This document shows positions 15,186 to 23,774 of a stretch of 64,000 bases of DNA, in pieces. The position numbers and the translations under genes are program-made. How positions within the stretch are numbered: the first letter of the stretch is position 1; every line of letters begins with the position of its first letter. This stretch comes from JAABQT01 sp041488375 (lineage in GTDB: Bacteria; Pseudomonadota; Gammaproteobacteria; Burkholderiales; SG8-39): positions 1-64,000 of the forward strand of contig JBGPPD010000001.1 of NCBI GenBank assembly GCA_041488375.1, read 5' to 3'. The notes beneath the pieces are model-generated. The model did not search any database. It saw only the letters and a list, made by a program, of their open reading frames with translations, and was not told where the DNA came from.

Positions 15186-16276
15186 TGCTGCTCGAATTCG
15201 CCCAGTGGCTGGCGCGCGACGTGCGCCTGTTCAACGTCTTCAACTACATCACGCTGCGCGCGGTGCTCGCCTGCCTCACCGCGCTCGCCATCTCGCTGAT
15301 CCTCGGCCCCACCGTGATCCGCAAGCTGACCGCCTACAAAATCGGCCAGTCGGTGCGCGACGACGGCCCCAAGACGCACCTGACCAAGGCCGGCACGCCG
15401 ACCATGGGCGGCGCGCTGATCCTGCTGTCCATCGGCATCACCACGCTGCTGTGGGGAGACCTGCAGAACCGCTACCTGTGGGTGGTGCTGCTGGTGACGC
15501 TCGGCTTCGGCGCCATCGGCTGGGTGGACGACTACCGCAAGGTGGTGCACCGCAATCCCAAGGGGCTGTCGGCGCGCGCCAAGCTGTTCTGGCAGAGCGC
15601 CATCGGACTGTCGGCGGCGGCCTACCTGGCCAGCATCTCGCAGGGCACGCCGGCGCTCAACCAGCTGATCGTGCCCTTCTTCAAGTTCGTCGCCTACCCG
15701 CTCGGCCCGATCGGCTTCATCATCCTCACCTATCTCGTCATCGTCGGGACCTCCAACGCGGTCAACCTCACCGACGGGCTGGACGGCCTGGCGATCATGC
15801 CGACGGTGATGATCGGCAGCGCGCTCGGCATCTTCGCCTACGTCGCCGGACACAGCGTGTTCAGCAAGTACCTCGGGCTGCCGCACATCGCCGGCGCCGG
15901 CGAATTGACGGTGTTCTGCGGCGCCCTGGCGGGCGCCGGCCTGGGCTTTCTCTGGTTCAACGCCTATCCCGCCGAAGTCTTCATGGGCGACGTCGGCGCG
16001 CTCGCGCTCGGCGCGGCGCTGGGCACCATCGCCGTGATCGTGCGCCAGGAAATCGTGCTGTTCATCATGGGCGGCGTGTTCGTCGCCGAGACGCTGTCGG
16101 TGATGCTGCAGGTGAGCTATTTCAAGGCTACCGGCGGCAAGCGCATCTTCCGCATGGCGCCGCTGCACCACCACTACGAGCTGGAGGGGTGGAAGGAGTC
16201 CCAGGTAGTGGTGCGCTTCTGGATCATCACCATGATGCTGGTGCTGTTCGGGCTGTCGACGCTGAAGCTGCGGTGA
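15185..16276 (+). CDS. mraY: Phospho-MurNAc-pentapeptide transferase MraY
   Basis: This 363-residue integral membrane enzyme with about ten helices makes lipid I from UDP-MurNAc-pentapeptide and undecaprenyl phosphate. Family motifs seen are KAGTPTMGG, the aspartate-rich GWVDDYRK, NLTDGLDGLA, FMGDVGALALG and the histidine motif PLHHHYELEGW. The length matches the family norm of about 360. The start overlaps the murF stop by one base as TGATG. Confidence 0.96.
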   Translation: MLLEFAQWLARDVRLFNVFNYITLRAVLACLTALAISLILGPTVIRKLTAYKIGQSVRDDGPKTHLTKAGTPTMGGALILLSIGITTLLWGDLQNRYLWVVLLVTLGFGAIGWVDDYRKVVHRNPKGLSARAKLFWQSAIGLSAAAYLASISQGTPALNQLIVPFFKFVAYPLGPIGFIILTYLVIVGTSNAVNLTDGLDGLAIMPTVMIGSALGIFAYVAGHSVFSKYLGLPHIAGAGELTVFCGALAGAGLGFLWFNAYPAEVFMGDVGALALGAALGTIAVIVRQEIVLFIMGGVFVAETLSVMLQVSYFKATGGKRIFRMAPLHHHYELEGWKESQVVVRFWIITMMLVLFGLSTLKLR

Positions 16277-17664
16277 TCATGTCGATGCGCGAACCCCCAT
16301 TCAACGTGCTGCCGCGCCCCGAGCCCGTGGCACTCGCCGGCCGGCGGGTGCTGGTGCTCGGCCTGGGCGACAGCGGCTTGTCGGCGGCGCGCTGGGTGCA
16401 GAGGCAAGGCGGCTCCGTCAGGGCCGCCGACACGCGCGCCAATCCGCCGCGCGCTGACGACTACGCCGGCGAGTTGCACGCCGGGCCCTTCACCGAGTCT
16501 CTGCTCGCGGGCGTCGATCTCGTCTGCATCAGCCCGGGCCTTGCCCTGCGGGAGCCGGTCGCGCAGTCGGCGGTTGCGCGAGGCATCCCGGTGGTCGGCG
16601 ACATCGAGCTGTTCGCCTGGCAGGTGCGCAGCGACCCGGCTGCCCGCGTGCTCGCGGTGACCGGCACCAACGGCAAGACCACCGTCACCGCGCTCACCGG
16701 GCATCTGCTGCGCGCCGCGGGAATCGACTGCGAAGTGGCGGGCAACATCGGGCCCGCGGCCCTGGATGCGCTGATGCAGCGCGGCGCGCCGCCGGCGGCC
16801 TGGGTGCTGGAGCTCTCCAGCTACCAACTGGAGACGACCTGGTCGCTGGCGCCGGATGCGGCGACGGTGCTCAACCTGAGCGAAGACCACCTTGACCGTT
16901 ACGCGGGCCTCGCGGAGTACGCTGCAGCGAAGGCACGCATCTTTCAGGGCGAGGGCGTGCAGGTGCTGAACCGCGACGACCCCGGCTCGATGGCGCTCGC
17001 GCTCCCGGGCAGGGAGCAGGTGACGTTCGGCCTGGGCGCGCCGGGCGCGCCCGGGCACTGGGGCGTGGTGGACGGCGCAATCCACGAAGGCGCCCTGCCC
17101 GTGCTGCCGTTGGCCGAACTGCAGATCCACGGCGCGCACAATGCCGCCAATGCGCTCGCCGCCTGCGCGCTGGCGCGCTCGCTCGGCGCCGCACGTGAGG
17201 CACTGGCGCAGGGCCTGCGCAGCTTCAAGGGCCTGCCGCACCGCCTGCAGCTCGTCGCCGAGCGCGGCGGCGTGGCCTGGTACGACGACTCGAAAGGGAC
17301 CAACGTCGGCGCTACGGTCGCCGCATTGCAGGGGCTCGGCCGCCCGGCGCTGCTGATCGCCGGGGGCGAAGGCAAGGGGCAGGATTTCTCTCCGCTCGCG
17401 CCGGCCGTCGCCGCGCATGCGCGCCACGTCCTGTTGATCGGGCGCGATGCGCCGCAGATCGAGAGCGCGCTCGCGGCGAGCGCGGTGCCGCTGGAGCGCT
17501 GCGCAACGCTGGAGCAGGCGGTGGCGCGCGCGGCACAGCTGGCGCGCACTGGCGACGCCGTGCTGCTGTCGCCGGCCTGCGCCAGTTTCGACATGTTCCG
17601 CGACTATCGCCATCGCGGCGAGGCATTCGCCGCGGCGGTGCAGGCGCTGGGGAGCCGGGATTGA
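16273..17664 (+). CDS. murD: UDP-MurNAc-L-Ala:D-Glu ligase MurD
   Basis: The 463-residue Mur ligase adds D-glutamate to UDP-MurNAc-L-alanine. VLGLGDSGLSAARW is the N-terminal nucleotide-sugar fold, VTGTNGKTTVTALT the P-loop, NLSEDHLDRY the metal/lysine region, and WYDDSKGTNVGA and SPACASFDMF the C-terminal signatures. The GTG chosen forms GTGA with the mraY stop, in keeping with neighbouring junctions. ATG codons two and four positions later are equally possible. The end overlaps ftsW as TTGA. Confidence 0.94.
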   Translation: MIMSMREPPFNVLPRPEPVALAGRRVLVLGLGDSGLSAARWVQRQGGSVRAADTRANPPRADDYAGELHAGPFTESLLAGVDLVCISPGLALREPVAQSAVARGIPVVGDIELFAWQVRSDPAARVLAVTGTNGKTTVTALTGHLLRAAGIDCEVAGNIGPAALDALMQRGAPPAAWVLELSSYQLETTWSLAPDAATVLNLSEDHLDRYAGLAEYAAAKARIFQGEGVQVLNRDDPGSMALALPGREQVTFGLGAPGAPGHWGVVDGAIHEGALPVLPLAELQIHGAHNAANALAACALARSLGAAREALAQGLRSFKGLPHRLQLVAERGGVAWYDDSKGTNVGATVAALQGLGRPALLIAGGEGKGQDFSPLAPAVAAHARHVLLIGRDAPQIESALAASAVPLERCATLEQAVARAAQLARTGDAVLLSPACASFDMFRDYRHRGEAFAAAVQALGSRD

Positions 17665-18824
17665 GCGCCACCTACGTTTTCGCCAAGGACGCTGCTGCTC
17701 CGGAGTACGACCGTTCGCTCGCCTGGGCGGCGCTGCTGCTGATGGCCATCGGCCTGGTGATGGTGTATTCGGCGTCGATCGCGACGGCCGAGGCGAGCCG
17801 CTATTCGGGCAGCAACGCGGCCTATTACCTGCTGCGCCACACGGTGTTCCTCGGCGTGGCGCTCGCCGCCGCGACGGCGGTGTTCCTGGTGCCGGTGCGC
17901 TACTGGCAGAAGGTGGCGCCGTGGTTATTCGTCAGCGGCGTGGTGTTGCTGGTGCTGGTGCTGGTGCCCGGCCTCGGGCGCGAGGTGAACGGCGCGCGCC
18001 GCTGGCTCAGCCTGGGGGCGGCCACCATGCAGCCCTCCGAGCTGATGAAGCTCGCCGTCGTCCTGTACGCCGCCGACTACACGGTGCGCAAGCACGCGGT
18101 GATGAAGAGTTTCCGGCGCGGGCTGCTGCCGATGCTGGCGGTGATGATGTTCGTTTCCTGGCTGCTGCTGCGCGAGCCGGATTTCGGCGCGCTGGTGGTG
18201 ATCGCCGTCACCACCTTCGGCATCCTGTTCCTCGGCGGCATGAACGGGCGGCATTTCGCGGTGCTCGGGGTGATGCTGGCGCTCGGCTTTGCGCTGCTGG
18301 TACTGACCTCGGAATACCGCATGCAGCGCATCTTCGGCTTCATGGACCCGTGGACCGACCCGTTCGGCCGCGGCTACCAGCTATCGCACGCCCTGATCGC
18401 CTTCGGGCGCGGCGAATGGCTGGGCGTGGGCCTGGGCGCGAGCGTGGAGAAGCTGCAATACCTGCCCGAGGCGCACACGGACTTCCTGCTGGCGGTGATC
18501 GCCGAGGAACTCGGCCTCGCCGGCGTGGTGGCGGTGATCGCGCTGTTCACCTGGCTGGTGATGCGCGCCTTCGCCATCGGGCGCCAGGCGGCGCTCAGGG
18601 AACGGCATTTCGCGTCGCTGGCGGCGCAGGGCACGGGCGTCTGGATCGGCTTCCAGGCGCTGATCAACATGGGCGTGAACATGGGGTTGCTGCCGACCAA
18701 GGGTCTGACGCTGCCGCTGATGAGCTTCGGCGGCTCCGGCCTGGTCGTGAATTGCGTCGCCGTGGCCATCCTGCTGCGCATCGACTGGGAAAACCGGCAG
18801 CTTGCCCGGGGGCTGCACGCTTGA
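17661..18824 (+). CDS. ftsW: Septal SEDS glycosyltransferase FtsW
   Basis: The 387-residue SEDS polymerase has about ten membrane helices and polymerises lipid II at the septum with FtsI. Signatures include LGREVNGARRWL, the ATMQPSELMKLA loop and, near the end, GLLPTKGLTLPLMSFGGSG. The start is TTG overlapping the murD stop as TTGA; the next in-frame ATG would fall inside the first membrane helix. The end again forms TTGA with murG. Confidence 0.95.
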   Translation: MSATYVFAKDAAAPEYDRSLAWAALLLMAIGLVMVYSASIATAEASRYSGSNAAYYLLRHTVFLGVALAAATAVFLVPVRYWQKVAPWLFVSGVVLLVLVLVPGLGREVNGARRWLSLGAATMQPSELMKLAVVLYAADYTVRKHAVMKSFRRGLLPMLAVMMFVSWLLLREPDFGALVVIAVTTFGILFLGGMNGRHFAVLGVMLALGFALLVLTSEYRMQRIFGFMDPWTDPFGRGYQLSHALIAFGRGEWLGVGLGASVEKLQYLPEAHTDFLLAVIAEELGLAGVVAVIALFTWLVMRAFAIGRQAALRERHFASLAAQGTGVWIGFQALINMGVNMGLLPTKGLTLPLMSFGGSGLVVNCVAVAILLRIDWENRQLARGLHA

Positions 18825-19873
18825 GGACCGCGCTGATCATGGCGGGCGGCACCGGCGGCCACGTGTTTCCCGGCCTGGCGGTGGCCGATGTGCTGCGCGA
18901 GCGCGGCTGGCGCGTGGTGTGGATGGGAACGCGCGCGGGCATGGAAGCTCGGCTGGTCGCCGCGCGCGGCTACGAACTGGCGGCGATCCGCGCCGCGGCG
19001 ATGCGCGGCAAGGGCGTGCTCGCGGCACTGCTGCTGCCTTTCAATCTGCTGGTCGGATTCTGGCAGTCCGCGCGGGCGATCTTCCGGCTGCGCCCGGACG
19101 TGGTGCTCGGCATGGGTGGTTACGTGGCGTTTCCGGGCGGCATGATGGCTTCGTTGCTCGCGCGGCCGCTCGCGGTGCACGAGCAGAACGCCATCGCGGG
19201 GCTCACCAACCGCATCCTGGCCGGGATCGCCGACAAGACCATGAGCGCCTTCCCGCAGGCGTTGAAGGGCGCGGAGTGGACCGGCAACCCGGTGCGCGTC
19301 GAGATCGCCGCGCTCGCCGAACCCGCCGAGCGTTACGCGCGGCGCAGCGGCCCGCTGCAGCTCTTGGTGGTGGGTGGCTCGGGCGGCGCGCAGGCGCTCA
19401 ACGAATGCGTGCCCAAGGCGATCGCGCTGCTCGAGCCGAGGCCCTCGGTGACGCATCAGTCGGGCGAAAAGAACTATGCGGCCCTGCGCGCGGCCTACGC
19501 GGCGGCCGGCGTGCAGGGGGAGCTGGCGCCTTTCATCGACGACATGGCGCGGCACTACGCCGAAGCCGACCTGGTGATCTGCCGCGCCGGCGCGATGACG
19601 GTCGCGGAACTCTCCGCGGGCGGCGTGGCGAGCGTGCTGGTGCCTTATCCCTACGCAGTCGACGACCACCAGAGCGCCAACGCGCGCTTCCTCGCCGACC
19701 AGGGCGCCGCGATCCTGCTGCCGCAGCGCGAGCTGACGCCGGAGAGGCTGGCGGCGCTGCTGCGCACGCTCGACCGGCCGCGCCTGCTCGAGATGGCGCG
19801 CAAGGCCCGCGGCCTGGGAAGACCGGACGCCGCGCGCATCGTCGCCGAGCGCTGCATGGAGCTGGCGCGATGA
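18821..19873 (+). CDS. murG: Lipid II synthase MurG
   Basis: The 350-residue GT28 glycosyltransferase adds GlcNAc to lipid I at the inner face of the membrane. The MAGGTGGHVFPGLA phosphate loop, MGGYVAFPGG, HEQNAIAG and the C-terminal CRAGAMTVAEL donor-binding motif are present. The TTG start, which overlaps the ftsW stop, gives RTAL-I ahead of the first beta strand as in homologues. The ATG at MAGGTGG would remove that strand, so it is rejected. Confidence 0.95.
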   Translation: MRTALIMAGGTGGHVFPGLAVADVLRERGWRVVWMGTRAGMEARLVAARGYELAAIRAAAMRGKGVLAALLLPFNLLVGFWQSARAIFRLRPDVVLGMGGYVAFPGGMMASLLARPLAVHEQNAIAGLTNRILAGIADKTMSAFPQALKGAEWTGNPVRVEIAALAEPAERYARRSGPLQLLVVGGSGGAQALNECVPKAIALLEPRPSVTHQSGEKNYAALRAAYAAAGVQGELAPFIDDMARHYAEADLVICRAGAMTVAELSAGGVASVLVPYPYAVDDHQSANARFLADQGAAILLPQRELTPERLAALLRTLDRPRLLEMARKARGLGRPDAARIVAERCMELAR

Positions 19874-21246
19874 AGCACAAGGTCCGCCACATCCATTTTG
19901 TCGGCATCGGCGGCGCCGGCATGAGCGGCATCGCCGAGGTTCTCGCCAACCTCGGCTACCAGGTGAGCGGTTCGGACCTCGCAGAGAACGCGGCGACGCG
20001 GCGCCTGAAGGAACTCGGCGTGCGCGTGGCCCTGGCCCATGCCGCGCAGAACATCAATGGCGCCGACGCGGTGGTGGTGTCGAGCGCGGTGCGCGGCGAC
20101 AACCCCGAGGTGCAGGCAGCCCGCGCGCAACGCGTGCCGGTAGTGCCACGCGCGCTGATGCTCGCCGAGCTCATGCGCCTCAAGCAGGGCGTGGCGATCG
20201 CCGGCACCCACGGCAAGACCACCACCACCAGCCTGGTGGCGAGCGTGCTCGCCGAGGGCGGGCTCGACCCGACCTTCGTCATCGGCGGGCGCCTGAACGC
20301 CGGTGGATCAAATGCGCGCCTGGGGCAGGGCGATTACATCGTGGTGGAGGCCGACGAGTCGGACGCTTCCTTCCTGCACCTGCAACCGGTGGTGGCGGTG
20401 GTGACCAACATCGACGCCGACCACATGGAGACCTACCAGCACGACTTCGCGCGCCTGAAGCAAGCCTTTGTCAGCTTCCTGCAGAACCTGCCCTTCTATG
20501 GCAGCGCCATCCTGTGCGCGGACGACGCCAATGTGCGCGAGATCCTGCCCTTCGTCTCCAAGCCGGTGTTGACCTACGGCTTCGCGGCCGACGCGATGGT
20601 GCGCGCCGAGAACGCGGTGCATGCCCGCGGCAAGATGCGCTTCAGGGCGCTGCGCGAGAAGCGCGCCGCGCTCGAGGTGACCCTCAACCTGCCCGGCGAG
20701 CACAACGTGCAGAACGCGCTCGCCGCCATCGCCGTGGCAACCGAGCTCGGCGTCGCCGACGCCGCGATCCTCAAGGCGCTTGCCGAGTTCCGCGGCGTCG
20801 GCCGGCGCTTCCAGCGCTACGGCGACGTGCCTGTGGCCGGCGGCGGCAGCTTCACGCTGATCGACGACTACGGCCACCACCCGGCGGAGATGGCGGCGAC
20901 GCTCGCCGCCGTGCGCGGCGCGTTTCCCGGGCGGCGCGTCGTGCTCGCCTTCCAGCCGCACCGCTATACGCGCACGCGCGACTTGTTCGAGGACTTCGTG
21001 CGCGTGCTCTCGACCGCGGACGCCGTGCTGCTGGCCGAGGTCTATCCGGCCGGCGAGCCGGCCATCGTCGCCGCCGACGGACGCGCCCTTGCGCGCGCCG
21101 TGCGGGTGGCGGGCAAGGTCGAACCGCTGTTTGTCGAAGACATCGGGCAGCTGGCCGCGGCGATCCGGCAGGTGGCGCGGGCCGGCGACGTGGTGCTGAC
21201 CATGGGCGCGGGCTCGATCAGCGGCGTCGCCGCGCAACTGACATGA
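19870..21246 (+). CDS. murC: UDP-MurNAc:L-alanine ligase MurC
   Basis: The 458-residue ligase performs the first amino-acid addition to UDP-MurNAc. Motifs are FVGIGGAGMSGIAEVL, IAGTHGKTTTTSL (ATP loop), EADESDASFL, NIDADHMETY, and the C-terminal DDYGHHPAEM and FQPHRYTRT. The ATG overlaps murG as ATGA, and the end overlaps murB the same way. Confidence 0.96.
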   Translation: MKHKVRHIHFVGIGGAGMSGIAEVLANLGYQVSGSDLAENAATRRLKELGVRVALAHAAQNINGADAVVVSSAVRGDNPEVQAARAQRVPVVPRALMLAELMRLKQGVAIAGTHGKTTTTSLVASVLAEGGLDPTFVIGGRLNAGGSNARLGQGDYIVVEADESDASFLHLQPVVAVVTNIDADHMETYQHDFARLKQAFVSFLQNLPFYGSAILCADDANVREILPFVSKPVLTYGFAADAMVRAENAVHARGKMRFRALREKRAALEVTLNLPGEHNVQNALAAIAVATELGVADAAILKALAEFRGVGRRFQRYGDVPVAGGGSFTLIDDYGHHPAEMAATLAAVRGAFPGRRVVLAFQPHRYTRTRDLFEDFVRVLSTADAVLLAEVYPAGEPAIVAADGRALARAVRVAGKVEPLFVEDIGQLAAAIRQVARAGDVVLTMGAGSISGVAAQLT

Positions 21247-22166
21247 ACATGGCAGACGCACTGCGACTGCAAGGACTGCGTGGCGAAGTGAAGGCCCAGG
21301 AGCCGATGGCGCGCCATGTCAGCTGGCGGGCCGGCGGGCCGGCAGCGCGCTTCTTCGCGCCGGCGGATCTCGACGACCTGGCCGTGTTCCTGCGCCAGTT
21401 GCCCGCGGCGGAGCCGCTGCTGTTCGTGGGCCTGGGCTCCAACCTGCTGGTGCGCGACGGCGGCTATGCCGGCACGGTGGTGCTGACCCATGCAGCGGCA
21501 AGGCATCCGGAGCTGATCGTCGGCCGCGTGTACGCGGACGCCGGCGTGGCAAGCCCGAAAGTGGCGCGCTTCGCAGCGCGCCAGGGCCTTGCCGGTGCCG
21601 AGTTCCTCGCCGGCGTGCCGGGAACGGTCGGCGGCGCATTGGCGATGAACGCCGGCTGCTATGGCGGCGAGACCTGGGAGATCGTCGAGCGCGCGCTCAC
21701 CATCGACCGGCGCGGCCGGCTGCGTACGCGCGGCAGGGAGGAATTCGAACTCGGCTACCGGCACTGCGCCTTGAAGGGAGGCGGCCGCATCGGCGAGGAC
21801 GAATGGTTTGCCGGCGCCTGGTTCGAGCTCGCCAAGGGCGACGCGGCTGCATCGCTCGCGCACATCCGCGAGCTGCTCGTGAAGCGCATCGCCTCGCAGC
21901 CGCTTTCGCTGCCCAACGCCGGCAGCGTATTCCGCAATCCGCCGGGCGACCATGCGGCGCGCCTGATCGAGTCTTGCGGGCTGAAGGGGCTGCAGCGAGG
22001 CGGCGCGCGCGTTTCCGAGAAGCACGCCAACTTCATCGTCAATCCGAAAGGCGCGGCGCGGGCAGCGGACATCGAGTGGCTGATCGAGGACGTGCGGGCC
22101 CGCGTGCTGGCACGGACTTCGGTCGCGCTGGTGCCCGAAGTGCGCATCGTCGGGGAGCGCGCATGA
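21243..22166 (+). CDS. murB: UDP-N-acetylenolpyruvoylglucosamine reductase MurB
   Basis: The 307-residue FAD enzyme reduces enolpyruvyl-UDP-GlcNAc to UDP-MurNAc. The FAD-binding region shows VGLGSNLLVRDGG and EFLAGVPGTVGGALAMNAGCYG. The catalytic serine lies in LPNAGSVFRNP and the glutamate in the terminal VPEVRIVGE. The length of about 307 is nearer the shorter type II group than E. coli MurB. ATG codons one and three could both serve; the first gives the ATGA overlap with murC. Confidence 0.94.
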   Translation: MNMADALRLQGLRGEVKAQEPMARHVSWRAGGPAARFFAPADLDDLAVFLRQLPAAEPLLFVGLGSNLLVRDGGYAGTVVLTHAAARHPELIVGRVYADAGVASPKVARFAARQGLAGAEFLAGVPGTVGGALAMNAGCYGGETWEIVERALTIDRRGRLRTRGREEFELGYRHCALKGGGRIGEDEWFAGAWFELAKGDAAASLAHIRELLVKRIASQPLSLPNAGSVFRNPPGDHAARLIESCGLKGLQRGGARVSEKHANFIVNPKGAARAADIEWLIEDVRARVLARTSVALVPEVRIVGERA

Positions 22167-23062
22167 AGGTCGCAGTGCTGATGGGCGGCAAGTCCGCCGA
22201 GCGCGAGGTGTCGCTGAAGAGCGGTGCGCTGGTGCTTGCCGCGCTGCGCGCGCGCGGCGTGGACGCGCATGCCTTCGATCCGGCGCAGCAGGGCATCGAG
22301 GCCCTCATCGCCGGGCGCTACGAGCGGGCGTTCATCGCTTTGCACGGGCGCTTCGGCGAGGACGGCACGCTGCAAGGCGCACTGGAATGGATGGGCCTGC
22401 GCTACACGGGAAGCGGCGTGCTCGGCTCCGCGCTTGCCATGGACAAGCTGCGCGCCAAGCGCCTGTGGATGGCAGAGGATCTGCCGACCCCGCCCTTCGA
22501 GGTCCTCGATGCGAGTAGCGACTTCCGCGCGGTCGCGAATCGGCTGGGCCTGCCCCTGATGGTGAAGCCGGTCAATGAAGGCTCCTCCATCGGCATGAGC
22601 AAGGTGCGCGCCGCGGGAGACCTCGAGGAAGCCTACGCACTGGCGGTGAACTACGACCGCGCGGTGATCGCGGAAAAATTCGTCGAGGGCAGCGAGCTCA
22701 CCGCCGGCATTCTCGGCGACCAGGCGCTGCCTCTGATCAGGCTGGAGACGCCGCGCGATTTCTACGACTACCAGGCCAAGTACGTCGCCGACGACACGCG
22801 CTACCTGATTCCCTGCGGCCTGCCCGCCGCCAGGGAGCGCGAGATCCAGCAGCTGTGCCTGCGGGCGTTCCGCGCGCTCGGCTGCAGCGGCTGGGGCCGC
22901 GTGGACCTGATGCTCGACCGCGCCGGCGAGCCCTGGCTGCTGGAAGTGAATACCGCGCCGGGCATGACCGACCACTCGCTGGTGCCGATGGCGGCGCGCG
23001 CCGCGGGGCTCACTTACGAGGATCTGTGCCTGCGCATCCTGGAGGCCAGCCATGTGGGATAA
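22163..23062 (+). CDS. ddl: D-alanine:D-alanine ligase
   Basis: This 299-residue ATP-grasp ligase makes D-Ala-D-Ala for MurF. MGGKSAEREVSLKSG, the serine loop NEGSSIGM, the GRVDLML magnesium-binding strand and EVNTAPGMTDHSLVP are clear. It is the DdlB position within the dcw cluster. The start overlaps murB as ATGA, and the end overlaps ftsQ by 11 bases. Confidence 0.96.
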   Translation: MKVAVLMGGKSAEREVSLKSGALVLAALRARGVDAHAFDPAQQGIEALIAGRYERAFIALHGRFGEDGTLQGALEWMGLRYTGSGVLGSALAMDKLRAKRLWMAEDLPTPPFEVLDASSDFRAVANRLGLPLMVKPVNEGSSIGMSKVRAAGDLEEAYALAVNYDRAVIAEKFVEGSELTAGILGDQALPLIRLETPRDFYDYQAKYVADDTRYLIPCGLPAAREREIQQLCLRAFRALGCSGWGRVDLMLDRAGEPWLLEVNTAPGMTDHSLVPMAARAAGLTYEDLCLRILEASHVG

Positions 23063-23771
23063 CCCGCGGCTGCTCAATGCGGCGGCCGGCGCGCTCACCG
23101 CGCTCGCCCTGCTGGTGTTCGCCGTTGCCGGCGTGCAGCTGCTGCTGCGCTCGCCGTCGTTCCCGCTGCGCGAGGTCGAGCTGCGCGGCAAGCTGGCGCA
23201 CACCGCCGGCGGCGAAGTCGAGCTGGCGATGCGCGGGCGCATCGAGGGCAATTTCTTCGCGGTGGACCTGGCGCAGCCGCGCGCAGCGCTCGAGCAGCTG
23301 CCTTGGGTCCGGCGCGCGCAGGTGCGCCGCGTATGGCCCGACCGCCTCGAAGTGACGATCGAAGAGCACGTCGCATTGGCGCGCTGGGGCGATGGCGGCC
23401 TGGTCAACGTGCAGGGCGAGCGCTTCGCCGGCAAGAGCGACGCGGCGCTGCCGCTGTTCGCCGGTCCCGCCGGCAGCGAAGGCGAGGTCACGCGGCGCTA
23501 CCAGCGCTTCGCCGAGCTGCTCGCGCCCCTCGCTGCGCCGCTCGAGTCGCTGAACCTGTCGCCGCGCCAAGCCTGGCGGGCGCGCCTGCGCGGCGGGTTG
23601 ACGCTCGAACTGGGCCGCGATACGCCCAACGATCCCGTCGAACTGCGGCTGGAGCGCTTTGTCGCGGTATTCCCGCAGACGCTCGCCAGGATGCAGCGGC
23701 AGCACGAGTACGTGGACCTGCGCTACCCCAACGGTTTCGCCTTGCGCGTGCCGGACCTGAAGGGCGGTTGA
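23052..23771 (+). CDS. ftsQ: Cell division protein FtsQ
   Basis: The 239-residue bitopic protein has an N-terminal membrane helix (about 12-35), then a POTRA domain (FPLREVELRGKLAHT onward) and the FtsQ domain with WVRRAQVRRVWPDRLEVTIEEH. FtsQ scaffolds FtsL/FtsB at the septum. It begins inside ddl at MWDNPR and ends three bases before ftsA. Confidence 0.93.
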   Translation: MWDNPRLLNAAAGALTALALLVFAVAGVQLLLRSPSFPLREVELRGKLAHTAGGEVELAMRGRIEGNFFAVDLAQPRAALEQLPWVRRAQVRRVWPDRLEVTIEEHVALARWGDGGLVNVQGERFAGKSDAALPLFAGPAGSEGEVTRRYQRFAELLAPLAAPLESLNLSPRQAWRARLRGGLTLELGRDTPNDPVELRLERFVAVFPQTLARMQRQHEYVDLRYPNGFALRVPDLKGG

Positions 23772-23774
23772 AGC

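Noticed and set aside
15163..16272. In-frame extension of murD across mraY
   Set aside because: Same reason: Arg/Gly/His-rich shadow of mraY; the MurD domain begins after 16273.
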